Positions 21,536 to 34,374 of a stretch of 64,000 nt of DNA are shown here, in pieces. Position 1 is the first letter of the stretch, and each line of letters begins with the position of its first letter. The DNA is from Talinum fruticosum (Eukaryota > Streptophyta > Magnoliopsida > Caryophyllales > Talinaceae). The notes beneath the pieces were generated by a model. That model saw only the letters and a program-made list of their open reading frames with translations. It did not search any database and was not told the DNA's origin. The DNA lies in contig JAITYX010000048.1 in assembly GCA_021018815.1 (NCBI GenBank), positions 1,667,001 through 1,731,000 of the forward strand, read 5' to 3'. A program made the position numbers and the translations under genes.

Positions 21536-24500
21536 CTGGCCAAAGTTCAAATAGAATCAAGAGTTGTTAATATCAGGAGAATTATAGTACTTGTAACCCA
21601 AATATGACAAAAAAATATGACATGATTATAAGCTTCAAAATCAGATCCAAATTTCCAGTCAGATAATTTATAAGAGAAGCTGGTTCTATAGTTAAAACAG
21701 CTCCAGTTCTGATACGAAAAGAAACAAACTTTACTTTTTCTACGTCTCATATTTGAAGTTCTGATAAAAAGTCTTTAAGTGAGAGACTTTGGATCATCAA
21801 TACCCACATCAAGTGGATTGATGCAATCACAAATATAAAACAGTGAATTCCATAAACTAACAAAAGGGCCAAACCACATGGCATTAGAATATGTCTATCT
21901 TCAGTTATTTGAAACAACCAATGTGGATCATCATTTCTTACTCCAACATCAAGAACACCAACTTAGGTTTTAAGCATGAGTCCATGGTGACAATTTTTAC
22001 ATCCCTACAGTTCCTAGACCACTTTGTGCAGAAACTTCAGGCCAATTTGCAAAGATTTAGCAAGAATTCGAGTTAAATTTTAATCTACATTTTCAATAAC
22101 TGAACTGCTAAAAATTTCTCTAATATAGAAACTATGAGCAAATTAGGTCATATAAGCAGTAGTTTCCCTTAATCCTAAAAGATGCTGACGTGTCTCTGTT
22201 TTTACCTTTTGGACTAGGTTCACATATGTGTGGATGAGGAGGAATTTATAGCAACAATGCTGGCCAAAAAAATTGTTAAAGTTTCTATGTAAAAATCCTC
22301 AGAAATTCAAACAACTGTTTAAAAAATAATTAACACTTACAAAATTCAAGGATACTAAAAAAGGGACACCCTTAAATCAAATTTCTAACTCCACCACTGG
22401 TTGCATGAACGGAGATTCAGCAAGCAACAAACATATCTGAATGATAGCATAGTACAATTGCCGGTCATGAATACATGCACAGGAGATCCAGAGACTAAAT
22501 TGAGAAACAAATATTGTTAATGAAGGGAAAACACATTTTGTCAAGGTCGTCAGAATGTGACATCACCAATGGTGTGGTGGGTGGGTGACTGGGTGCTACA
22601 CTTATACCAGCAACACCAACTAGGCATAGCATACTGCATAAACATCAGTGCCGATCATTGATTGGAGGCTAGAACACGGTGAAAATAACACATACTAAGG
22701 GAAAAGCAAGGAGATGATGTATAACTTGATAATATTTGGGCATAGAAAACAAAAATCACCACACAAATTGGTAATCACAAGAGGGCGTAATCAGGTCGGG
22801 TTGGGTGCTATCAGTTTTGTGTAAGGGAGTTTTCCATGTTTTTTGTTCATGAAGTTAACTGAATAAGCCTCTACTGTGATTCTACTACTGACTACTCAAT
22901 TAGGAGAAAAGCCGGCACCATTCAATTGGCCCACTGTTTCCTTGCATGAGAACAGGTCTTCTCTGTAATATGTGTTCTTATTTGTGCTGTTAGCAATTTT
23001 ACCTTATTAGCGCACACTTCCACCCTCAGCAACTTCTTTCCTCTCAAGCTCAATTTATAAACCAAAAAATTCACAAGCCTCTTTGGCTCAAATGATTTCC
23101 AGAGTCAATATCTTATGAGTCAGGAGGTCTAAATTTCACACCACCACTAGATGAGAATAGACGTGATAATTTCTAATGCGAAAGTAGCAAAGAGGCACCA
23201 CCAGCAGTTCATATTTTGTTCTTGATTGCACAAGAGGGGAAAAATGATCTTGATACACTTTCACCAGCTGATCAGCCAGAAGTTGCATCTATGTGTCAGT
23301 TGAAATGGAACTAATTTAAATTTCCATTAAAAGACTAAAAGATGATGATCATGTGAGTGCCATGCTTCAGCTGATAACATCAAACCCTAAGATTGTTTTG
23401 ACTTCCCATTCACAAGAACTACTACTTAAAAGTCTTAAATAGCCCAAGAGAATGAAGGAAAGGACAACTAGATTCTTGCAATTGTTTTTTCATGTTAACT
23501 CACCTGACTTCAGAGCGGACAACAAGATTACGGATGAGAATGTTTGAGGAAGGCCGTCCATAAGCTATGCCATATTGATCCCAGCCACTCTTTATTGCTA
23601 TTCCATCATCTCCCACACTGATATAGCAGTCCTCTATCACCATGTCTTCACAAGAATCTGTTCCACATAAGCCAAAAAACATATAAGTTAACATCAAAAT
23701 GGATTTGTGAGGAAGATCTTGGACATGTATTCTGCTCTTGAGGAAGCATTGTTTAATGAATAGTTCAAAAGCGAAAAAATTTCCAGAAGTGAAAAAAAAA
23801 CCACTGATCTCATGGTCTCTATATATGAGAAAATTATGTTTGAATATGATAATGTTTGGCATACAAGATTAGATCAGTTGCGCCTGTTCATTTTTAGAGC
23901 AATCCAAAAGCACAATTGAAGACCTCAAAACAGTGGTCAACAGAAAACAAAAAACTTACTTAGCATGCTAGCACAACAAAGAAATTTGGTTGGATAATGG
24001 GATCAGAAGCTGAGCTCACTGATGATGAATGATCCATTACACAATAAATATCAGCATCAGATTTTAAACAAGACACTCCCTTTCAGATTTTCCATCATAT
24101 GACACTTGAAAACCCAAATCAGGTTGATCATAACAAAATATAAATCATAACTTACCAGGATCTATCCCATCGGTGTTTGGAGCTTTATGTAATGGAGCCA
24201 AAATAGTAACGTTACGGATTGTAACATTCTTGCAGTCATAAGGATGTAGCGTCCAGAAAGGGGAATCGCGTAAAGTTATATTAGCAATTACTATGCCACT
24301 CGACCACATGATCTGTACCAGAGGACCTCGGGTGTGATTGAGCATTTTTGCTTATGCTTCATCCACCATATTTTCCCCTGTCCATCAATTGTGCCGTTGT
24401 TCCCTGTAAGAGATGATACAGTAGATTCATCATATTTGCGGTGGTGCCTTTTACTTGGCAGAACAGTGATACCACGTCAAGTCTAAATATAGATACATTA

Positions 24501-27500
24501 ACACATTTACTAACATTGATAGCTACATCACACCCACGATATCATGCGAAAATTGAACCATACTTGAATTTTCGACAAAAAAAAAGCATCACTGCTGGGA
24601 AGGCAGGAAAGGAATACATACTCAAATATGATTTTATGTCAATATTGCTGATGTAGAATAATCACAAAATCACCATGCTAGATGCAAAAGCATTGGACAC
24701 GAGCAGCGAAGCCGTCAATCATTTCAATATGCTTAAACAGACTCAATCCAGCTCCTTAAAACTTGGATTTCTTACAGATAAAACTTAGGCTTCATGATTA
24801 CACAAGATAGAAGAAATAAGAACTGGGACACCAGAGCAATGGCGATAGCATCAAAAGAGGAAGTAGTTTAAATTTTGAATAATTTCAAAAGAAAACAATG
24901 ACTTTGGTAGCCTCGATAACAGGTCATTGGATGCAGTCAATAGTATTGTGCAAAGTTGGCATCAACTTAACCCCAGAAGATGTTAAAGCCGATGTTAAGA
25001 CAGCAATATAAGGCTAAGAAATGGCAATGGCATCAGATGTATAAACATTTTTAAACTGCAGGAATAGTATGCTAATGATTAAGGGATAGTCACTTCCGCA
25101 AATTCCAAATATCCTCTTACAATTTAGGGGCAAAGTTCGCAAACTAACGTACAAAGCTATAACTAGTAGATCAGCGTTCCAAATTAACAATCCATTAGCC
25201 TTGTGTGGTTTACATTTTGAATATATTACAGGAAAAAAGGTTTAACATTGGTGCTATGTGAGCTGTAAATATGTTCAAGCTCATTGCCTTTATTAACTGA
25301 ACCTCAGGACAATGCTCACACTGAAAAATTGCATATAGTGCTCTCTAACTGAATGAAGGAAAGGAGCGGCTTGTCCAAAAGGGAGATACTATACATAAGG
25401 GGCTGAAGATAATGGCATAAAAGCATAGAAAAGAAGTGGATTACGAAGACCTCTTTCATTTAGGACACCAGGAAATACAGGAAAGAGGAAAGAACATCAC
25501 CCAATGCAGGGTGGAATGTAAGCAGAATCTGCATTAAGTGACTCGTTTAACTTCATTCAAGGTACCAAGAATGATGTTCCCCTATGTGACAATATTTTCC
25601 CCACTTTGTATTCTAGTATGTTTCAAATCGATTGCCCTAAATATGTACTATCACCCACTGCTTTACTCAAATATATTGCTTAATTAACTCATTTAATATT
25701 CAGAAAAGTCAGATAGGGCACAGCCGCACAGAGTGAATATATCATTGCAGAATTGAGATTTGGAAGAGGGGGACAGGAGGAGAATACTAACCAAATGATG
25801 CGGTCCAATATCCATTCCTAAAAAATGGTCCTAAACTGAATATGTCTCCTTAATAAGAAAACAATATTACAATAATTGTAAACTTCGTAACTGAAGAAAG
25901 AGGTAACAGGATATTATACTTGGAAGAACAAACTCATGTTAGATACTATCTACAAAAAAATAGCATGCAATTTTGCCACAAAAGCAAGCAAGGAAATTCT
26001 GACAGCTTGACGTTGAATAAGTGCTGAGCAAGGGAGAGATATGAACTGATAGACCCACCCCGGGGGGTGGGGAGGTTTGGTCCCTCTGAAAAGTGGTAAC
26101 CGTAGTTCCGGTATAAAAGAACTTCTCGTTGCAAAGACCCTTCCACGAATTGTTAGGCAAATGTAAGAGGTTAAGGACAGTAGCTGAGAAAAACTACCAC
26201 TATCATTACCACTGGAACATACACCACAGCTTATAATAAGCCAAACCATACATGTTTTTCTGAAACACCCCCTCCCCAACAAAAAAAAAAACCAAAAGGG
26301 TGTATATAAAAGGCAAATGTAGGAAAGATTTGAAGTTTTCAACCTATGTTTCTGATACACACCCTTAGAGACTTTACCAACAAAGCAGCTGGCATTAACA
26401 CATTACTGTAGAAAACATTCTTGACATGATGCACAAGCTCCAGAAAAAGTCTCATTAGCCATTCAGATTAGGAAACTTTAGTTAGTATTGATCCTATCCA
26501 AAACCCCAATCCAATACAAGAGTTCACTCTGTGAAACTTCTTGCCTCAAGGGAAGGGAATTTTTGCAAGGGGACATAGAAAGTGTGACAGAAAAAGCTTA
26601 GCTACCCAAGGAATCTTCCGTTTCATACTGTCCTATGAAGCATAATGCAGCACTCCAGCAAACCTAGCAAATTAGACAAGGCCCCTGATTCATACTCTTG
26701 AGGGTTTATCAAAAGGCCAAAACAGATACATCAGGAGACAGCCAAGCCTCACCCACATCAAGAAATCTTCCAATTCATACTCTTTCATATGAAGCGTAAT
26801 GCAGCAGTCCAACAAACCTACAAATTAGAGAAGGCACTTGATTCATGACAGCCAAGCCCCGCCCACATCAAGAAATAGGACAACAGAGAGTAGAAAATAT
26901 GAAAGGACAAAGGGAAAGGAAAAGGGTAAGTGAAATTCACAGAGACAAACTACTGTCCATCAGAGGTGATGACAGAGAGAGGAGTGCTCTCATCAGTTCA
27001 CTGGAAAAAGACCACATCTTTTCTCCTATTTCAGTTCACCGTCAAGAAAAGAGAGCATATCCCTACATGCTATATATCCTCACCAGTTATGACAACATCT
27101 CTGAGATTTTGACCATGAATCAGACTTCCATATCGAGGCCCAGGATGCTCTCTTCCATAACCATATGATGGTAGTGGTGGCATTAGAGGCCATCTCTTCT
27201 CATCCTGCACAGCCAAATTGCAGTCCAATAAATAAGCTATGGATTTAAATGCAACGGTGAGCAGGATGAGAGAGCAACTAGAGCCATTGTTTTATATATA
27301 ACAGCAACATTAACACAATCTAAGACATATATGTTTAAAAAAATAAAAAATAAAAAGGCAAACAAAAACACATCCACAAGTCAGATTTCTCAAATACATA
27401 TGAAAATATCAACCATTTGATGTGAACAAATTTTTACATGAATAAAGATTCTTCCCTTGCGAAACAAGCAGATTACCATCAAACAAACCTTGTTTTACTA

Positions 27501-29395
27501 AATTATAACCAATCTAACATTGGTTTAGTTACCTTGAAGTCCCATATTTCTAAACACGCAAATGAAATACTTTACTAAAGGTGACTTTTTGGACCCTGCC
27601 TCAGTTGTCAATCATAAGGATCAACCACATTTCAGACCGAACAGGCAATTCACCAGAGGTCTACAGAAGACGACTATTATTCACCCTTTCAGAAAAAAAT
27701 ATTTGGGCTGGTTTTTAGATTAGGAAAAAGTTATCAGGGAAATTCAAGCATCAACTGTATTATTCTTCATAGGATAAGAGACCTTTGGAGATTGGCTTAT
27801 GATGGACACACCTTCCTTATTTTGGAAGTGCATATAGGAATTTTGAATGTTCGTATTTGTTTTTAATAATTACTTTAGGAATTGTGTTTAGAGGTCGCTG
27901 ATCTAAACACAAAAGGTGACCGGACGGTATACTCCCATTGTTTGGTGGTCATTGCCCTCACTTTTTACTAATTTATGAGAAATCAATTGATACCAAGATT
28001 CTAAAAAATGTTTTAAATCTGTTAAGATAATGATTTCAGCAAAATTTTTGATCGTTTCTCGGAATCTGCCTCCCTACTTCCAAGGGCGAGGCCATGTACA
28101 TTTCGATATCTTCAAACCTAGCTAACTTGTTGCAGAGGATCCACACTGAATATTGTTGAACTTGTCTTCCCATTATTAGTTGTCGACTTAAGAACAAACT
28201 TTCTTTGGACATAGATTAGGCTATCCAAAGTGGGAAAACCTATGAAAACCATAGTAGGACAAAGTGCAAAACTATATTACAAGAGGAAGTTATCATGTGG
28301 ATCACCTTGTGACATAATGGTTTTCTAAAGCAGATCAATTAACAATCCATGGCATGGCTTCTTTAATTATCAGTACTCTATCAATCAACCTACTTTACTT
28401 CCAGAATAACATCAGTGAAAGTAACATATGATGATAGTTATTTGTAAGGTACCTTCAGTTTTCATATCTTCAAAAAATGCGGCAATAGCATTTGTGAAAA
28501 TTCAATGTCACTGCTTCTTGACTTCAAATTAAAGATTCATTGTCTTACTACACCTCCCCAGTCAACAAGACTAGTAAGAACGCATATTCAAAATGTAATG
28601 CATTGTAATAGTACAAGTAGAAGTGCCCACACCTTCCCCTAAAAAGAGAGAATAGAACAACTCCCTGGTTTCTTACTCAGTTCATGTCACACTGCAATTT
28701 CGAGGTCATTCAAACAACCTCGTGGATTGCCCATTGAATACTGCAAACAGTAAATTCCTTTGGAAATTCTCTCATCTAAGTTCAGCCTGAAATGGCCACC
28801 AAATATGCCAGTCTGCCCATAGTACTTCCAGTGCTTCAGCCTGCTGGGATTGATTTTATTGTACGCTTGGTCTAACCAAATTTTCCCAAGGTGCAAAATA
28901 TAACCCTCCCTGCACTCAACTAAAAATTCCCAAGCACTATGTAAATGAAACTTCAAATTCTTCTGCTGCACACTCTCCCACCCAGTCGCTCTCCCGCACT
29001 CTAATGAAATCGAAACCCATCTACATATCACCTCCAGATTATACAAATTTTCCATCAAGTGCCAAAGTGCCATTTACCAATGCAAATGACTAGCACATAT
29101 TCATCATGACCAACGGCAACAAAATACCCATAAAACAGTTCCAGAACTGAAGATCAAACACTACAGGAAAAGACATAAGGAAAAGATAAATCTCTCTATT
29201 TCATCTCATCCACCAAAACCAGAGTTTAAAGGGACATCATACTTTTGGGCAAGACAACAAACATAAAACAAAAGGAAGAAATAAATCTCCATAAATCTAG
29301 CAAAAACACTGTCAAAACTGGTCACTTAACTGTATGAAACGTAATCTTTTAGACATCAGTAAATAACATGAACACACTACAAGAGCCTTTGGAGG

Positions 29396-29430
<35 letters not shown>

Positions 29431-29834
29431 ACATTAATGCCAAGTATTACAGCATCTTCAGCAAGGAACAAAGTCATGTAGCTAGTCAAATTGAAAGGGG
29501 CAGTAAGCCAAAGACCAGGAGGGACATTGAGCTGAGCACCACCCTTCTTTCTCAGCTTGGCAATGGCGGCAACTGCCCTCTCAAACGCCACCGTATTATC
29601 CGTAACGCCGTCCCCCACCGCCCCGAAATCTGTTATGTTAAATGCAATTGGCCGGAGCCTTGGCATCGGCCTCGCCGGAACTCGCCGGAAAACCAGAAGC
29701 CCATCGACAATGTTTCGTTGCCAACAAAAGATAGAAATAAATCCCACGATCCATAAAACAGTAAAAAGGGTTCTATGATTCCACAAAAATGCGGTTGCCC
29801 ATCTCTTGTATTCTAGTCTATTTCGGTGGAACAT
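21010..29834 (-). CDS. Polygalacturonase-like protein (glycoside hydrolase family 28), 5 exons
   Basis: Predicted secretory-pathway pectinase-like protein of about 483 residues, normal for plant GH28. Exons in coding order: 29433-29834, 27084-27204, 24156-24403, 23504-23657, 21010-21535, all GT-AG. Residues 22-38 form a membrane segment after a basic N-terminus, suggesting a type II signal anchor (Golgi or cell surface) rather than a cleaved signal peptide. FNITDFGAVGDGVTDN (65-80) opens the beta-helix. NTDGIDP (about 251-257) and GDDGIAIKSG (about 273-282) carry the three catalytic Asp residues. The GHG histidine motif is replaced by SAG in SAGISIGSEMSGG, as in a distinct plant subgroup, so hydrolase activity is uncertain. 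RVKTAAGRGG follows. Exon 3 lacks one base in an A-run, shifting the frame (see site 24345-24349). Start chosen as the first Met before the anchor. Confidence 0.92.
23504..23657 (-). CDS. GH28 gene exon 4
   Basis: 154 bp between ...GGAACAG and GTGAGT. Encodes SCEDMVIEDCYISVGDDGIA, with the paired catalytic Asp residues. Phases match exons 3 and 5. Confidence 0.93.
24156..24403 (-). CDS. GH28 gene exon 3 (contains a 1-bp frame disruption)
   Basis: 248 bp between ...TCTTACAG and GTAAGT. The flanking phases require 247 or 250, so one base is missing. Encodes GTIDGQG, then the shift, then LNHTRGPLVQIMWSSGIVIA through NTDGIDP. Confidence 0.9.
24345..24349 (-). other. Frameshift site in GH28 exon 3
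   Basis: The coding strand has five As where six would keep the frame from WWMKHKQK into MLNHTRGPL. The protein is conserved on both sides, so this is either a recent 1-bp deletion or a homopolymer error. Confidence 0.8.
26055..26070. other. GC-rich palindrome in GH28 intron 2
   Basis: CCACCCC faces GGGGTGG with a 2-bp centre, within otherwise AT-rich intron DNA. Confidence 0.6.
26609..26876. repeat. Imperfect tandem duplication in GH28 intron 2
   Basis: The motif TATGAAGCATAATGCAGCAC...CAAACCTA...CAAATTAGA recurs about 155 bp later as TATGAAGCGTAATGCAGCAG. The flanking ACAGCCAAGCC...CCCACATCAAGAAAT is also doubled. Confidence 0.7.
27084..27204 (-). CDS. GH28 gene exon 2
   Basis: 121 bp between ...GTGCAG and GTGAGG. 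Encodes PLMPPLPSYGYGREHPGPRY, a stretch conserved in plant GH28 of this subgroup. Confidence 0.92.
28687..29073 (-). other. Open frame of 128 codons inside GH28 intron 1
   Basis: Uninterrupted frame, Trp-rich and protein-like in places, on the same strand as the host gene. I recognise no family. It could be an alternative exon, a transposon relic or chance. Confidence 0.2.
29399..29427. repeat. (GA)n microsatellite at the GH28 intron 1 donor
   Basis: About 14 GA units on the plus strand, (CT)n in the transcript, just inside intron 1. Confidence 0.95.
29433..29834 (-). CDS. GH28 gene exon 1
   Basis: 402 bp from ATG 29834 to the donor GT at 29431-29432. Encodes the membrane anchor and the first beta-helix turns. 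A (CT)n tract starts four bases after the donor GT. Confidence 0.9.
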
Positions 29835-30464
29835 CGCTATTCTCCACCGAAAAACAAATGCCCAGAAATGTGTAGGCTTTCCAGAGCTTGAAAAGAGAAT
29901 TTCTTAAGCTTTACCTCGAGTGTTGTGTCTAAATCTGAGTGAAGGAAATGCACAAAATGAAGGGGGTGAATTGTGATTTGTTGAAGATTGGGTGAGAGAG
30001 TAGCAATCAATTTCAGATATAATCAGGGGAAGATTTGTGATTTAGTTAGAGAGACTAGGAAAAGATGAAGAGGGAGTGATTAGTGAAGCAAAAGAATCAA
30101 CACTGAAGCAGCTGTACTTGGTTGGAGTTGGCGGTCTGTTTCTACTTCCAATGAAAACGGTTGGGTTGGGTGAATTGAAGAGGTGTTGGGCTTGTTGGTT
30201 GTAGCTAGGCCAATTTCAGACCTCTTCTTGGAGATGAACATTTTAGAGTGCGGAATGAATAATAGTTGGCGAGGGTTGGAAAGAGCAGGCAAGAGCGAGG
30301 TTTTTTTTTTTTTTTTTTTCCAGAGGAGTGATGAGTATGGAAAGGAGTGGAATAGAGTGAATCTTATGTAAAATGGAGTTAAGAAGTCTAATGTGGTGGA
30401 ACAATGAAGGACGGATCCCTCCAATTGTGTTTTAAAAAAAAAAAAGCAAAAGGGAAGTAGAAAG
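29835..30464 (-). promoter_or_regulatory. GH28 5' flank and probable promoter
   Basis: Upstream region of the GH28 gene. No convincing TATA box could be fixed. A poly-T run of about 19 bases lies at 30301-30319. The boundary with the Copia relic is near 30465. Confidence 0.3.
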
Positions 30465-31032
30465 GGTTGGCGAAAGTATAAATGTGATACTGGATACTTA
30501 TCAAATTGCGAACCAAATTACTTTTTTTAATACTTATTTCTTGTACCGTAAATAATATTTGAGATAAAATGTTGAAAGAAACTGGTGCATTTGTTCAAAG
30601 TTTCTAAAGTTTTATTTATAGGAATGTTGCATTCACCCACAAGGAAGATAATGTTTATTTCTTTTCTCTCTCCTCTAATGACTTTAATATACAACTCTTA
30701 GCCCAACGATTTGGATAAGAATGACAGTTTATTGTAGCTAATTCCGTTGTGATATATTAGGGTCAATGCTATCCTAATATGGATAGCTAAACTGCTCAAA
30801 AGTAGACCAACATGAGTTGTCTCGGACAACACAAACTAACTCTTTTGGTTGCTTGGAAGCAAACAAAACAAAACCAAAGGAACAAGGCCAACACTGCCCG
30901 TGTTGACCAACATGGTATGGTCGTGTTGTCGGCTGTTTTTTCCAACTTTAAATTTGTTGTCTTAGAATTCCATAAAGGTTATCTCAATTTATCAAATTGC
31001 TTATTCTAGGTTATCATTCGTAGAATTCTTCA
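30465..31032 (-). repeat. 3' LTR of the decayed Copia element
   Basis: Left member of the direct-repeat pair; starts GTTGGCGAAAGTATAA and ends near GAATTCTTCA. Confidence 0.6.
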
Positions 31033-31649
31033 ACCCCCGCCATTTCAAGAATAAGAGAAATGCTTATAAACTTTGTACAAATCTCGAAGATTCATACTTA
31101 ATGAAAGTATCTTCCGTTTTGAATATTCACTTAGTGGATAATTTCAATTAATCTCAATGTAATAGTAGATAAGTCTTTGAACACATCATTCCTAACTAAT
31201 TAGATATATCTTACATACAGATCTCAAAATACACTTAGAATTTCAACACATTTTAATGACCATGTGTCCATATACTTCATAAATGCATCAAGAGAAGCCC
31301 TTAACTTTTTGAAGTGACTATACTTCACACTCATATAGGCAAGGCTTAAAAAATTTTCATGTAATAAAAACACCTATTTGATCAAGATCTAAGAGTAATA
31401 AAACTCATCCTCTTATAACATTACAGTTTACAAGCAATCTTAACTTGGGATAAAAATTAATAATGCTACAATCACTATATAACGTTGTGACTCGTCAAGC
31501 TTAAGATTACGTCATATCAAAAATTAAGTTGAGGTTTTAATATTAGTAGTTAAAAAAGTGGACTTAAATCTCATCTCATTAATGTTTTCAATACTAACTT
31601 TAATCCTTAATCTTCAGTCAAAAGATCAGTAAGATTTTTTTAATTACAC

Positions 31650-32240
31650 AAAATCAATAGTAATCATTCCATTCATATCTAAATTCAATGTGCTTTGATT
31701 TTCCATTATAGACTTGGCTACAAGTCTTAGATATTGTAGATTTATTATCACTATGGATGGAAAGTGATAACATAGGTTTGGCCAATTTAATATTGCCAAC
31801 AACAAGTTTTAAACTCATAAAACTTCTTTACTATCTAATGTCAATGGCACAAATTTTATCGTTATAGTGGAATCTATAATACATATTTGCTTCTTAGAAG
31901 CCCAAGAAACTACATCATCACCAAGCAAATATACCCCTCCTGATGTAGAGGGATAATTATTTTTATCAGATATTGTGTTGAATATCTTTTTTCAACCAAA
32001 TGATATCTTGAATAAGACATGTCGTACACTTGAGTTTTCTCTAAATATTTTAAAACTCTATATGCATTGCATGTCAATTTGATATACTACGATTACTTAT
32101 ATATCTACTTAACTTTCCAACAACAAATACAATATAGGACCTTATAGTTGTCATGACATATCAAGCAACCAATGACCTTTGCATACTCAACTTGTGTAAT
32201 GAATTTTTCATAATCCCAAACCAACTTACATAGTAATTTG
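31650..32240 (-). pseudogene. Copia RT end / RNase H remnant
   Basis: On the minus strand, broken frames read VEYAKVIGCL (near 32190), SWASKKQICIIDSTI (near 31900) and YNGKSKHIEFRYEW (near 31690), in the order and spacing of the Copia RNase H domain. Many stops and shifts; nonfunctional. Confidence 0.75.
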
Positions 32241-32821
32241 TTATATTCATAACCAAAACTTTATTCAACCCTTTTGGATCAGTTACATGATTTTCATTAA
32301 TAATAATTATACTTACACAATCAAAATTATTTTGATTTTTCTATCATGAGATTATATTATATATCTGGCTCTTCTATGATTAAAATATCACAATCTTAAT
32401 ATTCATTACCATATTTCAACCTGAGAATATTTGGACTGTTTACATGGTTACACTTACAAAATTAAAAGTATCTTGATTTTCTATGAAAATAGTATTTCCA
32501 ACTTACATATAATTTTACCACCATATATCATGAAGTCCACTGTTTAAATTGAGTATATTCCTTCCTATCTTTTGATCTCATATATTACAACATATGATTA
32601 AATTATCATATAAGCTAAGGAGTAAAATATTCACAATCAAGTCCCCTTATAAACCATATTACCATAAAATTTAAAAAATGTTTATACTTATACATTCATT
32701 ATAACATGAAAATATTTGTTCACTTTGTAACATCACATACATATATGCACGAATTTTACTTCACATATATAAATCGATCAAGTCAAAACTATAATCATAC
32801 CAAAGATTATGTAAATATCAT

Positions 32822-34172
32822 TGATAAGTACCATATTTGCTTTTTATTTCATGGGAGGACGCTTATCATTTTTAGAGATTTATATACATATTAATGTACT
32901 TTATGCTCCATTTATGCTTTACACTTGTGTTATGTGTTTTAAGTCTATTTATACAGACTTTATAGTAATTTACGCCTAATATTCAACCATATTTTTGCGC
33001 CAAAGCTTTTTTTAGTCTTAATTTCTAAAATCTTCACTTTGAGAGATTTTCATTGACATACTACACTCAATTTTGATAAAAACAGAAAATATATGATCGG
33101 GAAAGGTGAAAAGTATACGATGACAGTACACCTCTCCACTTTTTGACTAATAATTTTACCCCATATTTATGGAACATGCATAATGTTAAAGTATTAGAAA
33201 CAAGACTCAATAATCTTTCCAGCAAATCAAAAATTGCAACATTTCGATACCGGACGAGGAAGTTATGACCAAAACAATTTGGCTCGTGCCTGGTAGCAAG
33301 TAACACGACCAATCTACGTTGACCAACACAACCCATGGCGACGACTTTTTAGTTTCCGCTCATTTTTTACGCTTTGTTTCCTATTTTATGCTATGTAAGG
33401 CATGTTTCTATAGTCATCCCATATCCCACCACCTAGTAAGGGTTAGATTAGATTATACAAAGTTGGTAACAAGTAAAAGCTGGAGATTTTGTAAGGATTC
33501 CAAATTGGGTTCGCAACGACAGTTCAATCACGCTTCGGATGAGGGACTCTCTTCCCTTTTCTTCTATTTTCTCAATTTTAGATTTCTATATATGTATTTT
33601 AATTTAGATTTTAGTTTAGGATGTTTGAATCTTTTATTTATTTAAGTATTTGTTAATTTTCCGTACTTTTGTTGATCTCTTTTGGTACTTTGAAATTATT
33701 GGCTTGTTTTATCAATCGTGGAGTGGTTATTTACTTGTGAGAAACTTTATCACTTTCTTGCATATTTTAGATATTAGAAGAAGTATTGAAATGTAAAATT
33801 TGATGTTTGAATGTCAATATTCGACTTGTTTGTGTGAGAACTTGAGAAAGAATCATCAATCAAGAAACCTAATTTGATAATCGTATGCTCAATAAATCTA
33901 GATTAATCAAGAACCCATGAGAAATAGTAATTGATTAGATTTAGAATTTTATTTCATCTTGAAAGAGGGGTTTGATAATTTGATTGTTAGTTTTAAAATA
34001 ACCAATTAAAGAAAAATTGCTTGATTTGATATTTGAATTGGGAGATTACTTGATTTGCTTAATTCTTTTATTAATTATCCATTCAATTTATATTAATCTC
34101 AATTCCAAACCTTGATTCACTTAGCTAATTTTGAAGAAACATCAACCAATACTTTGTTTTTCCGCGCTTTCA
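32822..34172 (+). repeat. Putative solo LTR of a gypsy-type element
   Basis: Begins TGATAAGTACCATATTTGC, an opening common in plant gypsy LTRs, and ends ...TTTTTCCGCGCTTTCA. Length about 1.35 kb, no coding capacity. The flanking 5-mers (ATCAT, GTGAT) do not match well, so the right border is uncertain. Confidence 0.45.
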
Positions 34173-34374
34173 GTGATGTGGAGATTGCTCCAAAGTCTCA
34201 TCCTTAATCACAACTAGATAGGGAGTGAACAATACATACATACACTTGAAAGTAGTGAGAAGGAAAAGTATCTTCTTCTACCAACTTCTAAACCCAACCC
34301 GTTTAAACTTATCTAACTTTTGAAAGTTTAAAGTCATGAATTGTTGTCATCATTCAAGAGATAAATCTTAAAAT

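Noticed and set aside
26845..27168. 107-codon plus-strand frame in GH28 intron 2 / exon 2
   Set aside because: It overlaps exon 2 antisense and the intron duplication; no domain.
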